Below are positions 18,443 to 27,743 of a stretch of DNA of 32,670 nt, in pieces (within the stretch, counting starts at the first letter, position 1; the number at the start of each line of letters is the position of its first letter). The stretch comes from Cymbomonas tetramitiformis (Eukaryota > Chlorophyta > Pyramimonadophyceae > Pyramimonadales > Pyramimonadaceae). A program made the position numbers and the translations under genes. Location: positions 1-32,670 of the forward strand of contig LGRX02034943.1 of NCBI GenBank assembly GCA_001247695.2. The letters run 5' to 3'. The notes beneath the pieces were generated by a model. The model saw only the letters and a list, made by a program, of their open reading frames with translations. It ran no database searches and was not told where the DNA came from.

Positions 18443-18532
18443 TGCGTGGAGATTTGACTAGGAGTGAACGGGAAATTCCCGCGAGTCCTTTGCACTCGGA
18501 ATAGTTGGTTCAAATCCAACTCACTCCACGCA
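18443..18532 (+). ncRNA. tRNA-like RNA element with alternative 5' pairing partners
   Basis: 18461-18528 folds as a tRNA. It has a 7-bp perfect acceptor (GGAGTGA/TCACTCC), D stem GGGA/TCCC with a loop of only three bases, anticodon stem CGAGT/ACTCG with loop CCTTTGC, a five-base variable loop, and a perfect T arm GTTGG-TTCAAAT-CCAAC. The 3' strand can instead pair with TGCGTGGAG at 18443-18451, giving nine perfect pairs with CTCCACGCA (18524-18532). Position 33 is C instead of T and no A box is visible, so a standard tRNA is unlikely. A tRNA-derived element, an organelle tRNA relic or a structured RNA are possible. Confidence 0.5.
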
Positions 18533-19139
18533 CATCTCCCTTTTGTGTTCCTTCGTTATTACTTGCGTTGCTACCTTGCGCTTTCTTGCATCTTCACTAA
18601 ACGTTAGTTGCTTGGCTTTGTTTTTTCAGATCCTTTGAAAACGTTCGAGTGGCGAACTCATTTTCGGTTTGCCTTCATATTCGCACTTTTTTGAGGTTGC
18701 TAGATTGCTAGGTTGCTAGGTTGCTATTTATGTTTTCACTAAGAGATTCCTTTGTGCATTTCCGCTTTTTTATTAAGTATTGTTTCTTTACTTTCCTTTT
18801 CAGATCGGCTGGTTTGGAGCAAGGCGAAATGGTGTAAATCGACCGCCTCGAGTACAAACGTCAACTTCAAGCATCCCCTCAAGCGTGCTAGGTCGATAGG
18901 TTACTTTTAGATTCGCATATTGTAAATAGAAAGCGCAAGAGTAGAACATTATTTTGCGAATTGGTATGCAAAACATTATTTTGCGTATTGGTATGATAGA
19001 AATTGTATGTGACATGATGGTATTTTTGGAGTGATATAGTATCATTTGTATGTGATTGATATTCCCATTTGTATTCCCTTGTGCCTAGATAGTTATATTA
19101 CTAATTGTATTGAAGATGCTCGAGTGCTCCTTGCCTATC

Positions 19140-19520
19140 ATATGTGGTGTATTTCGCATAGCATACTTTTGCAGTACATATACACAAGTTTGTAGCAAGT
19201 GTATCATGTATTGTAGCATGTCTCCAACACATGTGATACCATCATCAACACTATTGTAGTCTATTGCAACATATCCTTAGTACATGTGCAAGATAATGAG
19301 CTTTAATGTGCAACACATATGCAATATGTCCGCAGTATATATTAAATATGTTGAACTTTAATGTACACCACATCTGCAATACACCTGCAACATGTATTCA
19401 ACATGCTTGCAATATGCTTATTTGCTACCCTCCACATGCGTGATGCACGTCTGTAACACTGTGTTGACCATATGTTGAACATATGGTGAAGGCACATTGA
19501 AGTAGATAATTTCAATATGT
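19140..19520. repeat. ATGTTGAA / CAACATAT-rich low-complexity region
   Basis: Short variants of CAACATAT, GCAATATG and ATGTTGAA recur every 15 to 30 bases on both strands, including the perfect palindrome CCATATGTT-G-AACATATGG (19468-19486). The same composition resumes at 20916 after the Mutator-like element, so the element has split one AT-rich repeat region. The ends recall the foldback at 17617. Confidence 0.55.
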
Positions 19521-19527
19521 CTTCAAT
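19519..19527. repeat. 9-bp target site duplication, left copy
   Basis: GTCTTCAAT lies immediately outside the left terminal inverted repeat and is identical to 20907-20915. Confidence 0.85.
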
Positions 19528-19688
19528 GATAAAGCCTATCCAACACCAGGTGGGAAGGATGTCATGGCATGATCGCGTCATGGTGACCTGAAATCGCGAC
19601 CTGACCTCATCAAGGCGTGACACAAGCGTTGCCACGCTCGTGTCGCCGGCGATTTCTGGCGAAGTCCAAACGACCGCTCCCTAGATTC
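19528..19688. repeat. Left terminal inverted repeat (161 bp)
   Basis: It pairs with 20746-20906 with two mismatches (A/C near position 42 of the repeat, and G/T in CTGGCGAAG against CTGGCTAAG). Confidence 0.9.
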
Positions 19689-19876
19689 GATGGTGCCTCG
19701 ACTTTTCTTGTTAAATCCCTGAAACTCGACTCTCTGCGCTACAGTTCGTACGATTGGGGCATGCCCGCCGATGCATGCCCCATGGTATCCCCCACTGCAA
19801 ACGGCTTTAACAAATTTTAACCTTCGCAGCGCCCGCCCTTTACCTTTACCTCTTACTTACTTTCTTTCTCGCAAAA

Positions 19877-20533
19877 ATGCCAGGCGCGTGCAATGACCCT
19901 GAACTTGCTTCGGAAAAATATATTCAGAAAGTCTTAAACCGCACGCGACGAGATGAGCATGATGCTGACGGCTGCTGGTTGGTAGACCTGTGCGTCGACT
20001 GCAAGTTCGACATCCTGAAAAGTCGTAAAGAGATCGAACGCTGTCGCAGGCAACATGATGAACCGAACTGGTACACCGTCGTATTCCCAGCATGCGGCGA
20101 CTGCTTGGTGGAGTACACCACCGTGGCCAAACGTGGTGATCAAACCACGACGCATGTTGTATGGTACGCATGCTAACCTGCCTGCCCTACTTTTAGTCGG
20201 CTTCTTGCTTCAACCTCATCGTGCGTTTCTTTTCTTCCAGGATCAAGTCGCGGCACCAGGATACCGGCCTGTACACCATTCAAGACGCCGACCCCCCCCC
20301 ACGCGATCCATGAGCGCGTGGCCTTGGAGTACCATTTCGCCAGGAGTAACTTCAAGGTCCACCGCGGCAGCAGATTGGACCAGGAGGGTTTTAGCCGCGT
20401 CGAACGGATTACTGGGCACTCCCTGCTTCCCACGCAGGTTCACCCAGCCGCTGGTAAGAATATTGCTTCTAACACGCCGAAGCTGCAGTCTGAACGCGAG
20501 TGGAAGATGAATAGAACCGTCGTCCACATCTAA
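19877..20533 (+). pseudogene. Cargo gene: small CxxC...CxxC protein, one intron, one homopolymer frameshift
   Basis: Exon 1 (19877-20163) starts at an ATG after a pyrimidine-rich leader and encodes about 95 residues. Cys39-x2-Cys42 (LCVDCKF) and Cys73-x2-Cys76 (ACGDCLV) form a possible zinc-ribbon pair, with further Cys at 5, 33 and 56. A 77-base intron (20164-20240) has donor GTACGC, a branch-like GCTAAC and acceptor TTCCAG, and splits a Trp codon. Exon 2 begins IKSRHQDTGLYTIQDAD. It then meets a run of nine C at 20292-20300; one C fewer would continue into HERVALEYHFARSNFKVHR to the stop at 20531-20533. The protein is not a recognised transposase. A captured host gene is one explanation, an accessory transposon protein another. 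As written the frame is broken. Confidence 0.6.
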
Positions 20534-20745
20534 TGAGTAAAACTCTAAGCGCCAGTGGCGAATGCGCGGAACCGCATAATTTCTGGTTTGTCTTATAGTA
20601 AAAGGATTGTGAGGACGAGCAGCTTCAGCTTCAGGATTGGGGGGACGCAGTGGTACCGCCATGTAATACAAACAAAATGAATGCAGGGCGGCTGTTTTTT
20701 GGAAGCATTTAAGTGCTGTGAAGTGAAGATTTCGCGGGAAGAATG

Positions 20746-20906
20746 GAATCTAGGGAGCGGTCGTTTGGACTTAGCCAGAAATCGCCGGCGACACGAGCGT
20801 GGCAACGCTTGTGTCACGCCTTGATGAGGTCAGGTCGCGATTTCAGGTCACCATGACGCGATCAGGCCATGACATCCTTCCCACCTGGTGTTGGATAGGC
20901 TTTATC
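20746..20906. repeat. Right terminal inverted repeat (161 bp)
   Basis: It is the reverse complement of the left repeat, ending GGATAGGCTTTATC. It is followed by the second copy of the GTCTTCAAT duplication (20907-20915). Confidence 0.9.
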
Positions 20907-20924
20907 GTCTTCAATATACCTCCA

Positions 20925-21075
20925 ATCGGGGGGTGTCAACTTATTATGTATTCAACATCATATGGAACACATATTGAAGGTGTTGGAGATATATTGAAGC
21001 ATGTTTTTCAACATATTGCATATATACTGTATGTATGGGTTCCATATGCTTTTAATATGTGTTCAAGATGTGTAT
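20925..21075. repeat. Degenerate foldback-like sequence
   Basis: It begins GGGGTGTCAACTTATTATGT and carries CATATGGAACACATATTGAA. The far side has the inverse, TGGGTTCCATATG and TTAATATGTGTTCAA. The start resembles that of the foldback at 17617 (GTGTCAAGTTAATATGTGTT). It is probably an old relative of the same family. Confidence 0.45.
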
Positions 21076-21129
21076 TGACCATCGTAAACGTGGTGGGGGC
21101 ACCCGGGTGGGGGGGCGAGCGCAATGAGG

Positions 21130-21210
21130 AGGGGGAACGGCAGGATTCGAACCTGCGAATAATATCAATAGATTTAATGAATGCCAGTCAATGCACGCAC
21201 CGAACGAGTA
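21130..21210 (-). other. tRNA 3'-half-like sequence (T arm)
   Basis: On the minus strand GCAGG-TTCGAAT-CCTGC is a perfect T arm followed by CGTTCCCCC, an acceptor-like 3' strand. A GGGGGGAA candidate for the 5' strand lies more than 100 bases upstream, too far for an ordinary tRNA. The anticodon region is not recognisable. It is probably a tRNA relic or the head of a tRNA-derived repeat. Confidence 0.4.
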
Positions 21211-21224
21211 GGTCGTACACCTAG

Positions 21225-21500
21225 GGAACTCATGGGGAACCCTATTTTCCCCCCACTGTAAGGGGGTAGTGGGTTCTCCTCCATTCACCCCTCGGCCCGA
21301 GCTGTCACCATGCACCGTGTCACAGTCTGCCTGTTTGACATAAAACGTCACAGTATGTCTTATTGTCCATCTTTAGCCAACTGTGAAACGGTCACCCCTG
21401 CGTTTCGGTGCCTACGTTCGAATCCGATATATATCTACTATATGTGTGAGTGTGTGTGTGTGTGTGTTTCTCCCTGAGGTTATGGGCCACCAGCCCACCA
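21225..21500 (+). repeat. Dispersed module M, diverged copy 6
   Basis: It shows the same order of parts: CATGGGGAACCC, CCCCCCACTGTAAGGGGG, CACCCCTCGGCCCGAG, a degenerate AT-rich part with CATCTTTAG, GATATATATC and a (TG)n tract, and GAGGTTATGGGCCACC. It supports the view that GGTTATGGG is a real boundary or exon start of the module. Confidence 0.5.
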
Positions 21501-22580
21501 CTCTGTGAGCGGCGTTTCTTTCCTTTCGGCGTTGGTTTTGAGGAGTTCATAGGGAACAAGGTCGCAGACCTAGGGAATTTGCTCTGCAGGTCTTGAAACA
21601 TAACGAGCAGAGCGTGCGTAGCAGGGGAACGAACCGATGCGACGACATTGTGTTAATTTTTAACCCAGACATCGTCACACTTGTTTCAGTGCGGAAAGCA
21701 ACAAAAGTTGAGGGGGAATGCGGCAGTAGGTGTATATTAAAAAACAATCGGCATGATATAGTCAAAATGAATCTCTAAGTGCGTGATCTTTCCTCGGTGG
21801 AAAATCCAGAATTTTCCGCTGAGGATTAGAGCGAGAATCATGCATCCTTCCGGCGGAGGGCCTCCTCGAGGGGTGTTTTTTAATTATGAATCCTTACATC
21901 GGGGACAATCCGCTGTGACCGATATTCGTGTAGGGGTCACTTTGCGTGCAATATATAAGGCAAATAAGTAACATGGAGCTCTCCCTGCAACGCGGATGCG
22001 CTTGGGTCCGAAAAACTTAGCTCGCGATAAAGCTCAAGTGTTCGGTATCCGTTCCAAGCCCATCCGAGAGTGGGTGATTTTTACTTTGAATTGCTCACGT
22101 TCTACGGCGTTTGAGACTGCGCGAAAAAGATGCAGTCCCAAAGGACCCATATACACGCGCATTCATGCTGTAAAACACGACTTCCACGTTTTTTGTGGCA
22201 TGGAATTGTGCCGGGCTGCGAGTTTTTCTGCGAGTTTTGAAGGCCTGACGCAGTGTTAAGCTTTTGACTCCGGGGAAACAAGTGTGGTGATGTCGAGCCT
22301 GACGGACGCCTTAACACTGTACCATCGCATCGGTTAGGTTCCCCTGCTACGCCATTATATTATAACTTATACCCCTTCGCTTGGCATCAGCAACGAAAAG
22401 CAGCTCATGACTACGTCGTGACGGCGTGACGATGACGCCGCGTCGCGCCGTGACGGCATGACCTACTCTTACAAGTCGGGGCCTCCGGCGGTGTCCATAG
22501 TAGGGGGGTTTCCCGGTTTAATAGATGTTTTAAATTTCCAGTAAAAGCTGAGTTGCTTTTCATGGTGTCTGTTGAGAATC
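21500..22580. other. No gene recognised
   Basis: There is no convincing exon. A hairpin CCTCGGTGGAAAAT / ATTTTCCGCTGAGG lies at 21792-21824. A GTGACGGCGTGAC-type short repeat lies at 22415-22465. A CATAGTAGGGGGGTTTCCC stretch near 22495-22515 faintly recalls the hairpin of module M. Confidence 0.4.
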
Positions 22581-22582
22581 GT

Positions 22583-22601
22583 GACCGGTTGCGCACCGGT
22601 C
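22583..22601. repeat. Perfect 7-bp hairpin GACCGGT-TGCGC-ACCGGTC
   Basis: An isolated GC-rich hairpin; no associated gene or T run was found. Confidence 0.5.
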
Positions 22602-24933
22602 GAAGCTCGCAACCTCGGGCAATCCCCTGGAATAGTAGATGCGTATTAGAACCCTTAGGGCAGAATCACCTGCAAAAACTCTGCTGCACCGCCCTCATAT
22701 GAAACCGAAATCGTCGTGTCGCGTGTTGGTTGAGGTACAGCAGACCGGAGTGCAGCGATTGTGCATGTAGAACTATTTACAAGTGCACAACCTAGTAGCA
22801 TTAGCAGATGAGCAGTTGAGCACCGAGATTACGCCAACTCACAGCAGTTCAAAGCAAGCAGAAAAAAAAATTAACAAAAATTATAGTCTCAACTTGCGCT
22901 ACGTCGCAGCCTTGATTTCCACGTACGGTCGTGCCGTACTCATAGTAATCGCAACCAACCTCAACCATGCGACCACCGAACATGGACATAGTTTGTAAAG
23001 AACGATTCATCAATCGGTAGCTCTCGATTCCAGCCGGAGCATGTGGACGTCACGCGATAGGTTTCCGGTGATCAACGATAACTGAAGTGCACAACATATG
23101 GGTTGCGTCATCTAATACCACAGCGAGTACAGTGGTCGGATCAGGTCTGTTATGCAGGAGTTACCCACTAGGGGGGTCATATCCCCAGATACTACGGTGT
23201 CGCACTTTTTATCGCTCTTTGTTTTCATTTCCATCAAGCCGTTCGTTCTGTTCAATATTTTTTTTTTGTTTTTTTTTTCCTGGCTTGATTCATATCATAC
23301 GATCATAAAGAGCAAATTGTAACAAATACATTTGTATGCACCGCATTCAAGCATTGAGCTCATGTAGCAATACGATTATTACAGTCGTTTGCCCCTCGTT
23401 TCTGCAGGCTGCACGGGGCGCACCCGGTACACTCACACGTCTTCACACATCCCCACGAACCGACCACGTTTTATGACCGGGCCCGGGTTAATAAATACTG
23501 AGCGTATGATTGCCCGGATAACTTACGCATATCTCGCATGACGAGTAGTTTCCCTACGCCCTTTCGGGGCCATCGAGGACTTCAGCCGGGATGCTCACCT
23601 ACCTCTTATGACGGCTACTCATCCAGGTTGCATGCGGCTTCACAAGTATCTAAACTCAAATAACATGATATTTTACAGTATTTATTGTACATTTTGTTTT
23701 CAAGTTTATGCTCCCCAAACTCGAGAGTCTTGCATTATAAGCAACAGCGGATACAATTGTCCAGGGCACAGTGGCGAACATGTGGATTTCCGTCTTTTCA
23801 GTCTGGTAGTGCGCGTTCTGCCCATACTTGACCATAATTAAGGGACAACTTCAACCTCTTGCATCTCAGCACCATCTAGAACATCGGAATCCTTTGTGAC
23901 CATGAAATGGTATCATCGATCTATGATGACCAGGTGCCCATTCCCCTGTTCTGTATTCTTTTCGACAATTGTATGTTTTTGTGCAGCACTATTACATATC
24001 AATTGATACATCCTCCCCGCCTGCTTCATATCTATCTTCGAAATTTTCGCACTCATCTTCATCAGAGCTAACGTGGCCATTTTGCATTGCCTGCGCATAC
24101 CACACCATGGAATGCTTGAGGCACACGAGTTATTCCAATTCCACAATGATCCTGCTGCACATACATCACCAAGAGAGGTGAAAGGCATCGGCAATGTTAC
24201 CCCTTGGGGCAGCATGCAGGGCATGGTGAGAGGTTGGTGTGCTGTAACACTACAAGAATGCCGATGCCCTGCTTCAGCCATGAAGGTGCCACATGTTTGT
24301 CCCATTATTGCGCTTGGGCAGCATATACTCAAAAGAAAACTGCACTAGATGTGAAGCTGACCATGGGAGGGACCGACATGAAATGGGTCCCGCCAATACC
24401 GCCCGGGCCTGGGCAGGAAATAATCGATAACCGACAATTTGGCATCTAGAATCATGACAGCAGATTTCTGCAATTTGTATGGGAAGAGTCGATTCGAAAC
24501 AAATCACATTCACACTGCTGCGCACTGCTGCGTGTGTGTGAAGATATGTCCCCCTAACCAGTCACCGATAGAGTTGGAGCAATTTCGCGTTCGATTCCAA
24601 TAAGGAGCAGCGCTGATCTTTTAAACATGAAGGGCCCAAAATCATTCCAGAAAGAACCTCGCTCCTTCACGACAGCGTGCTGGCCACATGCCATGACCAG
24701 CGGGCAGGTGCACAGCTCGCTGAGTCGCGGGTCTAGGATGTTGGTCGAGCTCTCACCGCTTTCTTTGCCTGGGCGATGACATGGGTCAGGACGTGCTTCT
24801 CATACCAAATCTTTGCAGGACTGATCCCCAGAAATATATCTGCACAGCATCCTCTTTGCGCCTTCAACGGGATTCCGCCGCAAAGAAAGTGCAAATCTCC
24901 TGAAAGAGATGCGATTTCGATGGAATGGGCGGT
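22602..24933. other. No gene recognised; edge of mobile-element region
   Basis: I see no conserved coding segment or element end. Long T runs occur at 23261-23280. A palindromic CCGGGCCCGG lies near 23480. Composition becomes more like the right-hand gene from about 23900 on. The 3' untranslated region of the minus-strand gene that stops at 24934 should lie here, but I could not place its end. Confidence 0.4.
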
Positions 24934-25110
24934 TCAGATGATCTGCACTGCGACCAAATTAGAAAGAGCACAAAAAGCAAGAAGCCTCCATGGGAAGAAG
25001 CTGGACAGGGGCCGGCCCAGCGGCTCTTCACCTACGGCGATCACGCTTCCATTAGGAAGAGTCAATGCTCCCCACAACCCGTTAAAGCCAATGAGCACGA
25101 GCCCCACTAC
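24934..25110 (-). CDS. Multi-pass membrane protein, last coding exon
   Basis: The acceptor GAGCGCAG precedes VVGLVLIGFNGLWGALTLP. The exon ends with LLAFCALSNLVAVQII and a TGA at 24934-24936. It contributes 58 residues, with two hydrophobic stretches long enough to enter a membrane, separated by a hydrophilic loop. The phase-0 start fits the previous exon if that uses a GTGCTA donor. The last hydrophobic stretch reaches the C-terminus itself, which is unusual, so the true end could lie in a further exon if the stop is bypassed by splicing. Confidence 0.5.
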   Translation of the reverse strand, partial: VVGLVLIGFNGLWGALTLPNGSVIAVGEEPLGRPLSSFFPWRLLAFCALSNLVAVQII

Positions 25111-25312
25111 CTGCGCTCGAGGAGCCTCTGCCCCCTCCGTGCGCGTGCACTCCTCACTCCTCTGTGCACGGTGCACTTTTGAAAACGGTTTATTCCCCCG
25201 TGTGCCCAGATGGGGTTTCTCCCGTGGGATGAATGGTAGTGATTTCCGCGGTTGCACCGAGTCATGCGGAATGGCAACGGACGGGCCATCTCTCACGGCG
25301 GGGCGATAGCAC

Positions 25313-25654
25313 ACCTCTCAATTTCTCCATGACGTGGAGGATGAACAGGCGGACGATGACGATCTCGAGGGCTTCCCTTCCAAACTGCTCCGTGGCGAGC
25401 GCGATGGCCCACGTGGCGATGACGTCGGTCTCCTCCTCGATGCCCATCATCTCGCGGATGAGAATGGAGTAGGTGACAAGCGACCACGCAATCCAGGCCC
25501 ACATGCCGAACAGGCAACAGTAAGCCACCTTCTGAAGGTGCATCTCCAACGGGCTCACCAGCCGTACCTGATCGACCAGCTTGTTATCCTGAACCACCTC
25601 CCGCCCCATCAGCAATGAAGCTGTTGGTTTCTCGGCAGTGAGCTTCTGTTTGAG
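25313..25654 (-). CDS. Multi-pass membrane protein, penultimate exon
   Basis: The exon opens after GGTCGTAG with LKQKLTAEKPTASLLMGRE and runs 114 residues to EKLRG. The central VAYCCLFGMWAWIAWSLVTY is a strong membrane span. It is followed by an acidic loop (REMMGIEEETDVI) and an amphipathic stretch around REALEIVIVRLFILHVMEK. The pattern of span, EE-rich loop, WAIALATEQFG and amphipathic helix recalls the C-terminal membrane region of large polycystin-like or REJ-type proteins in algae. That resemblance comes from memory, not an alignment. Both boundaries are phase 0. Confidence 0.65.
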
Positions 25655-25954
25655 CTACGACCAACACTGCCAAGCACTCGGTGTGCATGCGTATGACCAA
25701 CACTGCCAAGCACGCGGTGTGCATGCGTATGACCAACACTGCCAAGCACACGGTGTGCATGCGTATGACCAACACTGCCAAGCACGCGGCGTGCATGCGT
25801 ATGACCAACACTGCCAAGCACGCGGTGTGCATGCGTATGACCAACACTGCCAAGCACGCGGTGTGCATGTGTATGACCAACACTGCCAAGCACACCGTGT
25901 GCATGCGTATGACCAACACTGCCAAGCAAGCGGTGTGCACACGTATGCGCCGAC
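25655..25954. repeat. 36-bp minisatellite (8 copies) filling one intron
   Basis: Eight copies of GACCAACACTGCCAAGCACG plus CGGTGTGCATGCGTAT (36 bases) occupy about 25659-25945. On the minus strand GTCGGC opens the intron just before the array and GGTCGTAG closes it just after. The 300-base intron is therefore almost entirely repeat. All frames stay open because 36 is a multiple of three and the unit has no stop. Confidence 0.85.
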
Positions 25955-26137
25955 CTTGAACTGGAAAAGCAGGCATATGATCACTGCAAGAAACACCCTA
26001 AGCTCTGACATCCACAAATCCGTTTCCACACAGTTGAGATGTTCTGCCAGAAACTCCCTAAATGCTGACGTGTTCTGCAAGACCCTGAGAGGCGCGAAAG
26101 CCCCCTCAATCCTGTCCCAATCCGCCGCGTACCTTTG
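25955..26137 (-). CDS. Multi-pass membrane protein, internal exon with one span
   Basis: It contributes 61 residues from QRYAADWDRIEGAFAPLRV to LRVFLAVIICLLFQFK. It has a soluble part rich in acidic and aromatic residues, then one membrane span at the 3' end. An alternative acceptor seven bases upstream (GGGCAG) would add a residue and change phase. The phase-0 choice (GTGCAG) agrees with both neighbours. The donor is AAG|GTCGGC, which departs from the usual GTRAG; I accept it because the coding frame is interrupted by the minisatellite exactly there. Confidence 0.6.
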
Positions 26138-26540
26138 CTGCACCCTGCCCAGTCACGATGCCGCAGGTGACCCGCCTCAGCTCGTACCAAATTCTCCTCA
26201 ACTGACAAAACGCCCACCTCCCCATAACCCCTTTCTCTGACGCCGTCCTCAGTTCTCAGCTTAGTCCGCTCCCCCACTAGTGACGGCTCAGCCCTTCCGC
26301 GTAGACAGATGCAGCTTTTTACCCGATCTTCCCATTAGCTACAGCTCTGTCCCATACCCTGAATACACGCAGCTTTGGCGGCGCCCCGAAACAGATGTGG
26401 CTTTGGCACTTTACCCCCAGGTAGATGCAGCTTCGACCCTTTCCTAATAGGCGCACCTCCACCTGTTCCCTGGAACACCTGCAGCTTTGGACAGTTGCAG
26501 CTACATCTGTTCATCGTCAATTAGAGTTTCATAGGGCGAA

Positions 26541-26700
26541 TTGCAGCGCTGCGCGTCTCAGCGAGGAGCGGGGAAGCTGGTAGCGCTGCGCGTCTCAGCG
26601 AGGAGCGGGGAAGCTGGCAGCGCTGCGCGTCTCAGCGAGGAGCGGGGAAGCTGGCAGCGCTGCGCGTCTCAGCGAGCGGGGAAGCTGGCAGCGTTGCGGT
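26541..26700. repeat. 37-bp minisatellite (4 copies) in an intron
   Basis: Copies of CAGCGCTGCGCGTCTCAGCG plus AGGAGCGGGGAAGCTGG repeat every 37 bases; the last is shortened. The array starts within ten bases of the GTGCTG donor of the preceding exon (at 26707 on the minus strand). The rest of the 570-base intron (26138-26540) has only weak, non-tandem GCAGCTT repetition. Confidence 0.8.
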
Positions 26701-26707
26701 GCAGCAC

Positions 26708-26923
26708 CAGGTTGCAGCCCCAATAGAACACGCCGATGACCGCTCGGACACCGGCCTGCACTCTCTGGGGCTTGACGAGGAGGGCTATGGTGGCCACGAA
26801 GGTGAGCGCCATCGCCTTGTTGAGTTTCTTGAAGTTGAAGAGCAGCGCGTACACGGTGAAGCCAACCATTTGCATCACGGCAGTGAGACTCGGTCCGAAG
26901 TGCTTGGTGAGGGTTTTCACCGG
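26708..26923 (-). CDS. Multi-pass membrane protein, exon with three spans
   Basis: The exon follows GGGGGCTGTGCAG and encodes 72 residues from PVKTLTKHFGPSLTAVMQ to FYWGCNL. Hydrophobic segments are MQMVGFTVYALLFNF, AMALTFVATIALLV and VRAVIGVFYWGCNLV, joined by short basic linkers (KKLNK, KPQRVQ). This is the densest membrane-embedded part of the gene. Both boundaries fit phase 0. Beyond the proposed donor the frame runs on into the 37-bp repeats, which is why a boundary was placed at CTG|GTGCTG. Confidence 0.65.
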
Positions 26924-27004
26924 CTGCACAGCCCCCGCCACAGCAATCCCCTCCCCAGCAGCAAGCGTCCTGAGCCATCCGGGAGCCTGCGCCCAAATGT
27001 ACGG

Positions 27005-27540
27005 CCAATGTGCGAAATTTCATGGATTTATAGGCCGAAGCTGTACTTCACGGATCTACAGGCCCATGCGACATTTCATGGATTTATAGGCCGAGAAGCT
27101 GTACTTCACGGATCTACAGGCCCATGCGACATTTCATGGATTTATAGGCCGAAGCTGTACTTCATGGATCTACAGGCCCATGCGAAATTTCATGGATCTA
27201 TAGGCGAAGCTGTACTTCATGGATCTACAGGCCCATGCGAAATTTCATGGATTTATAGGCCGAAGCTGTACTTCACGGATCTACAGGCCCATGCCACACT
27301 TCATGAAGCTGTTAGGCCGAAGCTATATTTCATGAAGCTGTTAGGCCGAAGCCATATTTCATGAAGTTGTTAGGCCGAAGCCATATTTCATGAAGCTGTT
27401 AGACCGAAGTTATATTTCATGGAGCTGTTAGGCCGAAGCTATATTTCATGAAGCTTTTAGGCCGAAGCTATATTTCATGAAGCTGTTAGGCCGAAGCCAT
27501 ATTTCATGAAGTTGTTAGGCCGAAGCTATATTTCATGAAG
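27005..27540. repeat. Two adjacent minisatellites (about 56 bp and about 29 bp) in an intron
   Basis: At 27005-27300 a unit of about 56 bases (GGATTTATAGGCCGAAGCTG plus TACTTCACGGATCTACAGGC) repeats about five times. From 27298 to 27540 a unit of about 29 bases (CATGAAGCTGTTAGGCCGAA plus GCTATATTT) repeats about nine times. The two share AGGCCGAAGCT, so the shorter unit probably arose from the longer one. Both lie inside the 27743-26924 intron. Confidence 0.8.
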
Positions 27541-27743
27541 CGACTTGGCCCAGGCAACTGGTTCGCTCTTGCTCAGTTTTTGTGCACCATCTTTCCTGAT
27601 GCCTCACGCCATCCCCCAGCCCCACAGGGCACTCCCCCTGGCTGAGGCGCGAGGCCTGGGAGGGCGTGCGTGCGGTGGCATTGGGCGTAGAGAGGACAGG
27701 GCTGGAGCAGGTGGAGAGGTGGCGAGGGGAAGAGGGGGCTCAC

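Larger units (their letters stand above)
19528..20906 (+). mobile_element. Mutator-like transposon, 1379 bp, with 161-bp terminal inverted repeats
   Basis: 19528-19688 and the reverse complement of 20746-20906 are identical except at two positions. Both start GATAAAGCCTATCCAACACC and end CTCCCTAGATTC. Exact 9-bp direct repeats flank the pair. Long terminal repeats with 9-bp duplications are the hallmark of the Mutator superfamily. No MULE transposase domain is visible, so it is probably non-autonomous. It carries its own spliced gene, in the manner of a cargo-bearing Mutator-like element. The high identity of the terminal repeats implies a recent insertion. Confidence 0.85.

Noticed and set aside
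18443..18532. Selenocysteine tRNA
   Set aside because: The nine-pair outer stem recalls tRNA-Sec, but no UCA anticodon or long variable arm can be formed with it.
25659..25945. CRISPR-like appearance of regularly spaced 36-bp repeats
   Set aside because: Units are directly adjacent with no unique spacers, and the context is a eukaryotic intron.
25638..26240. Long plus-strand and minus-strand open frames through the 36-bp repeats
   Set aside because: They exist because the unit is a multiple of three without stops; the real coding frame lies on the minus strand outside the array.
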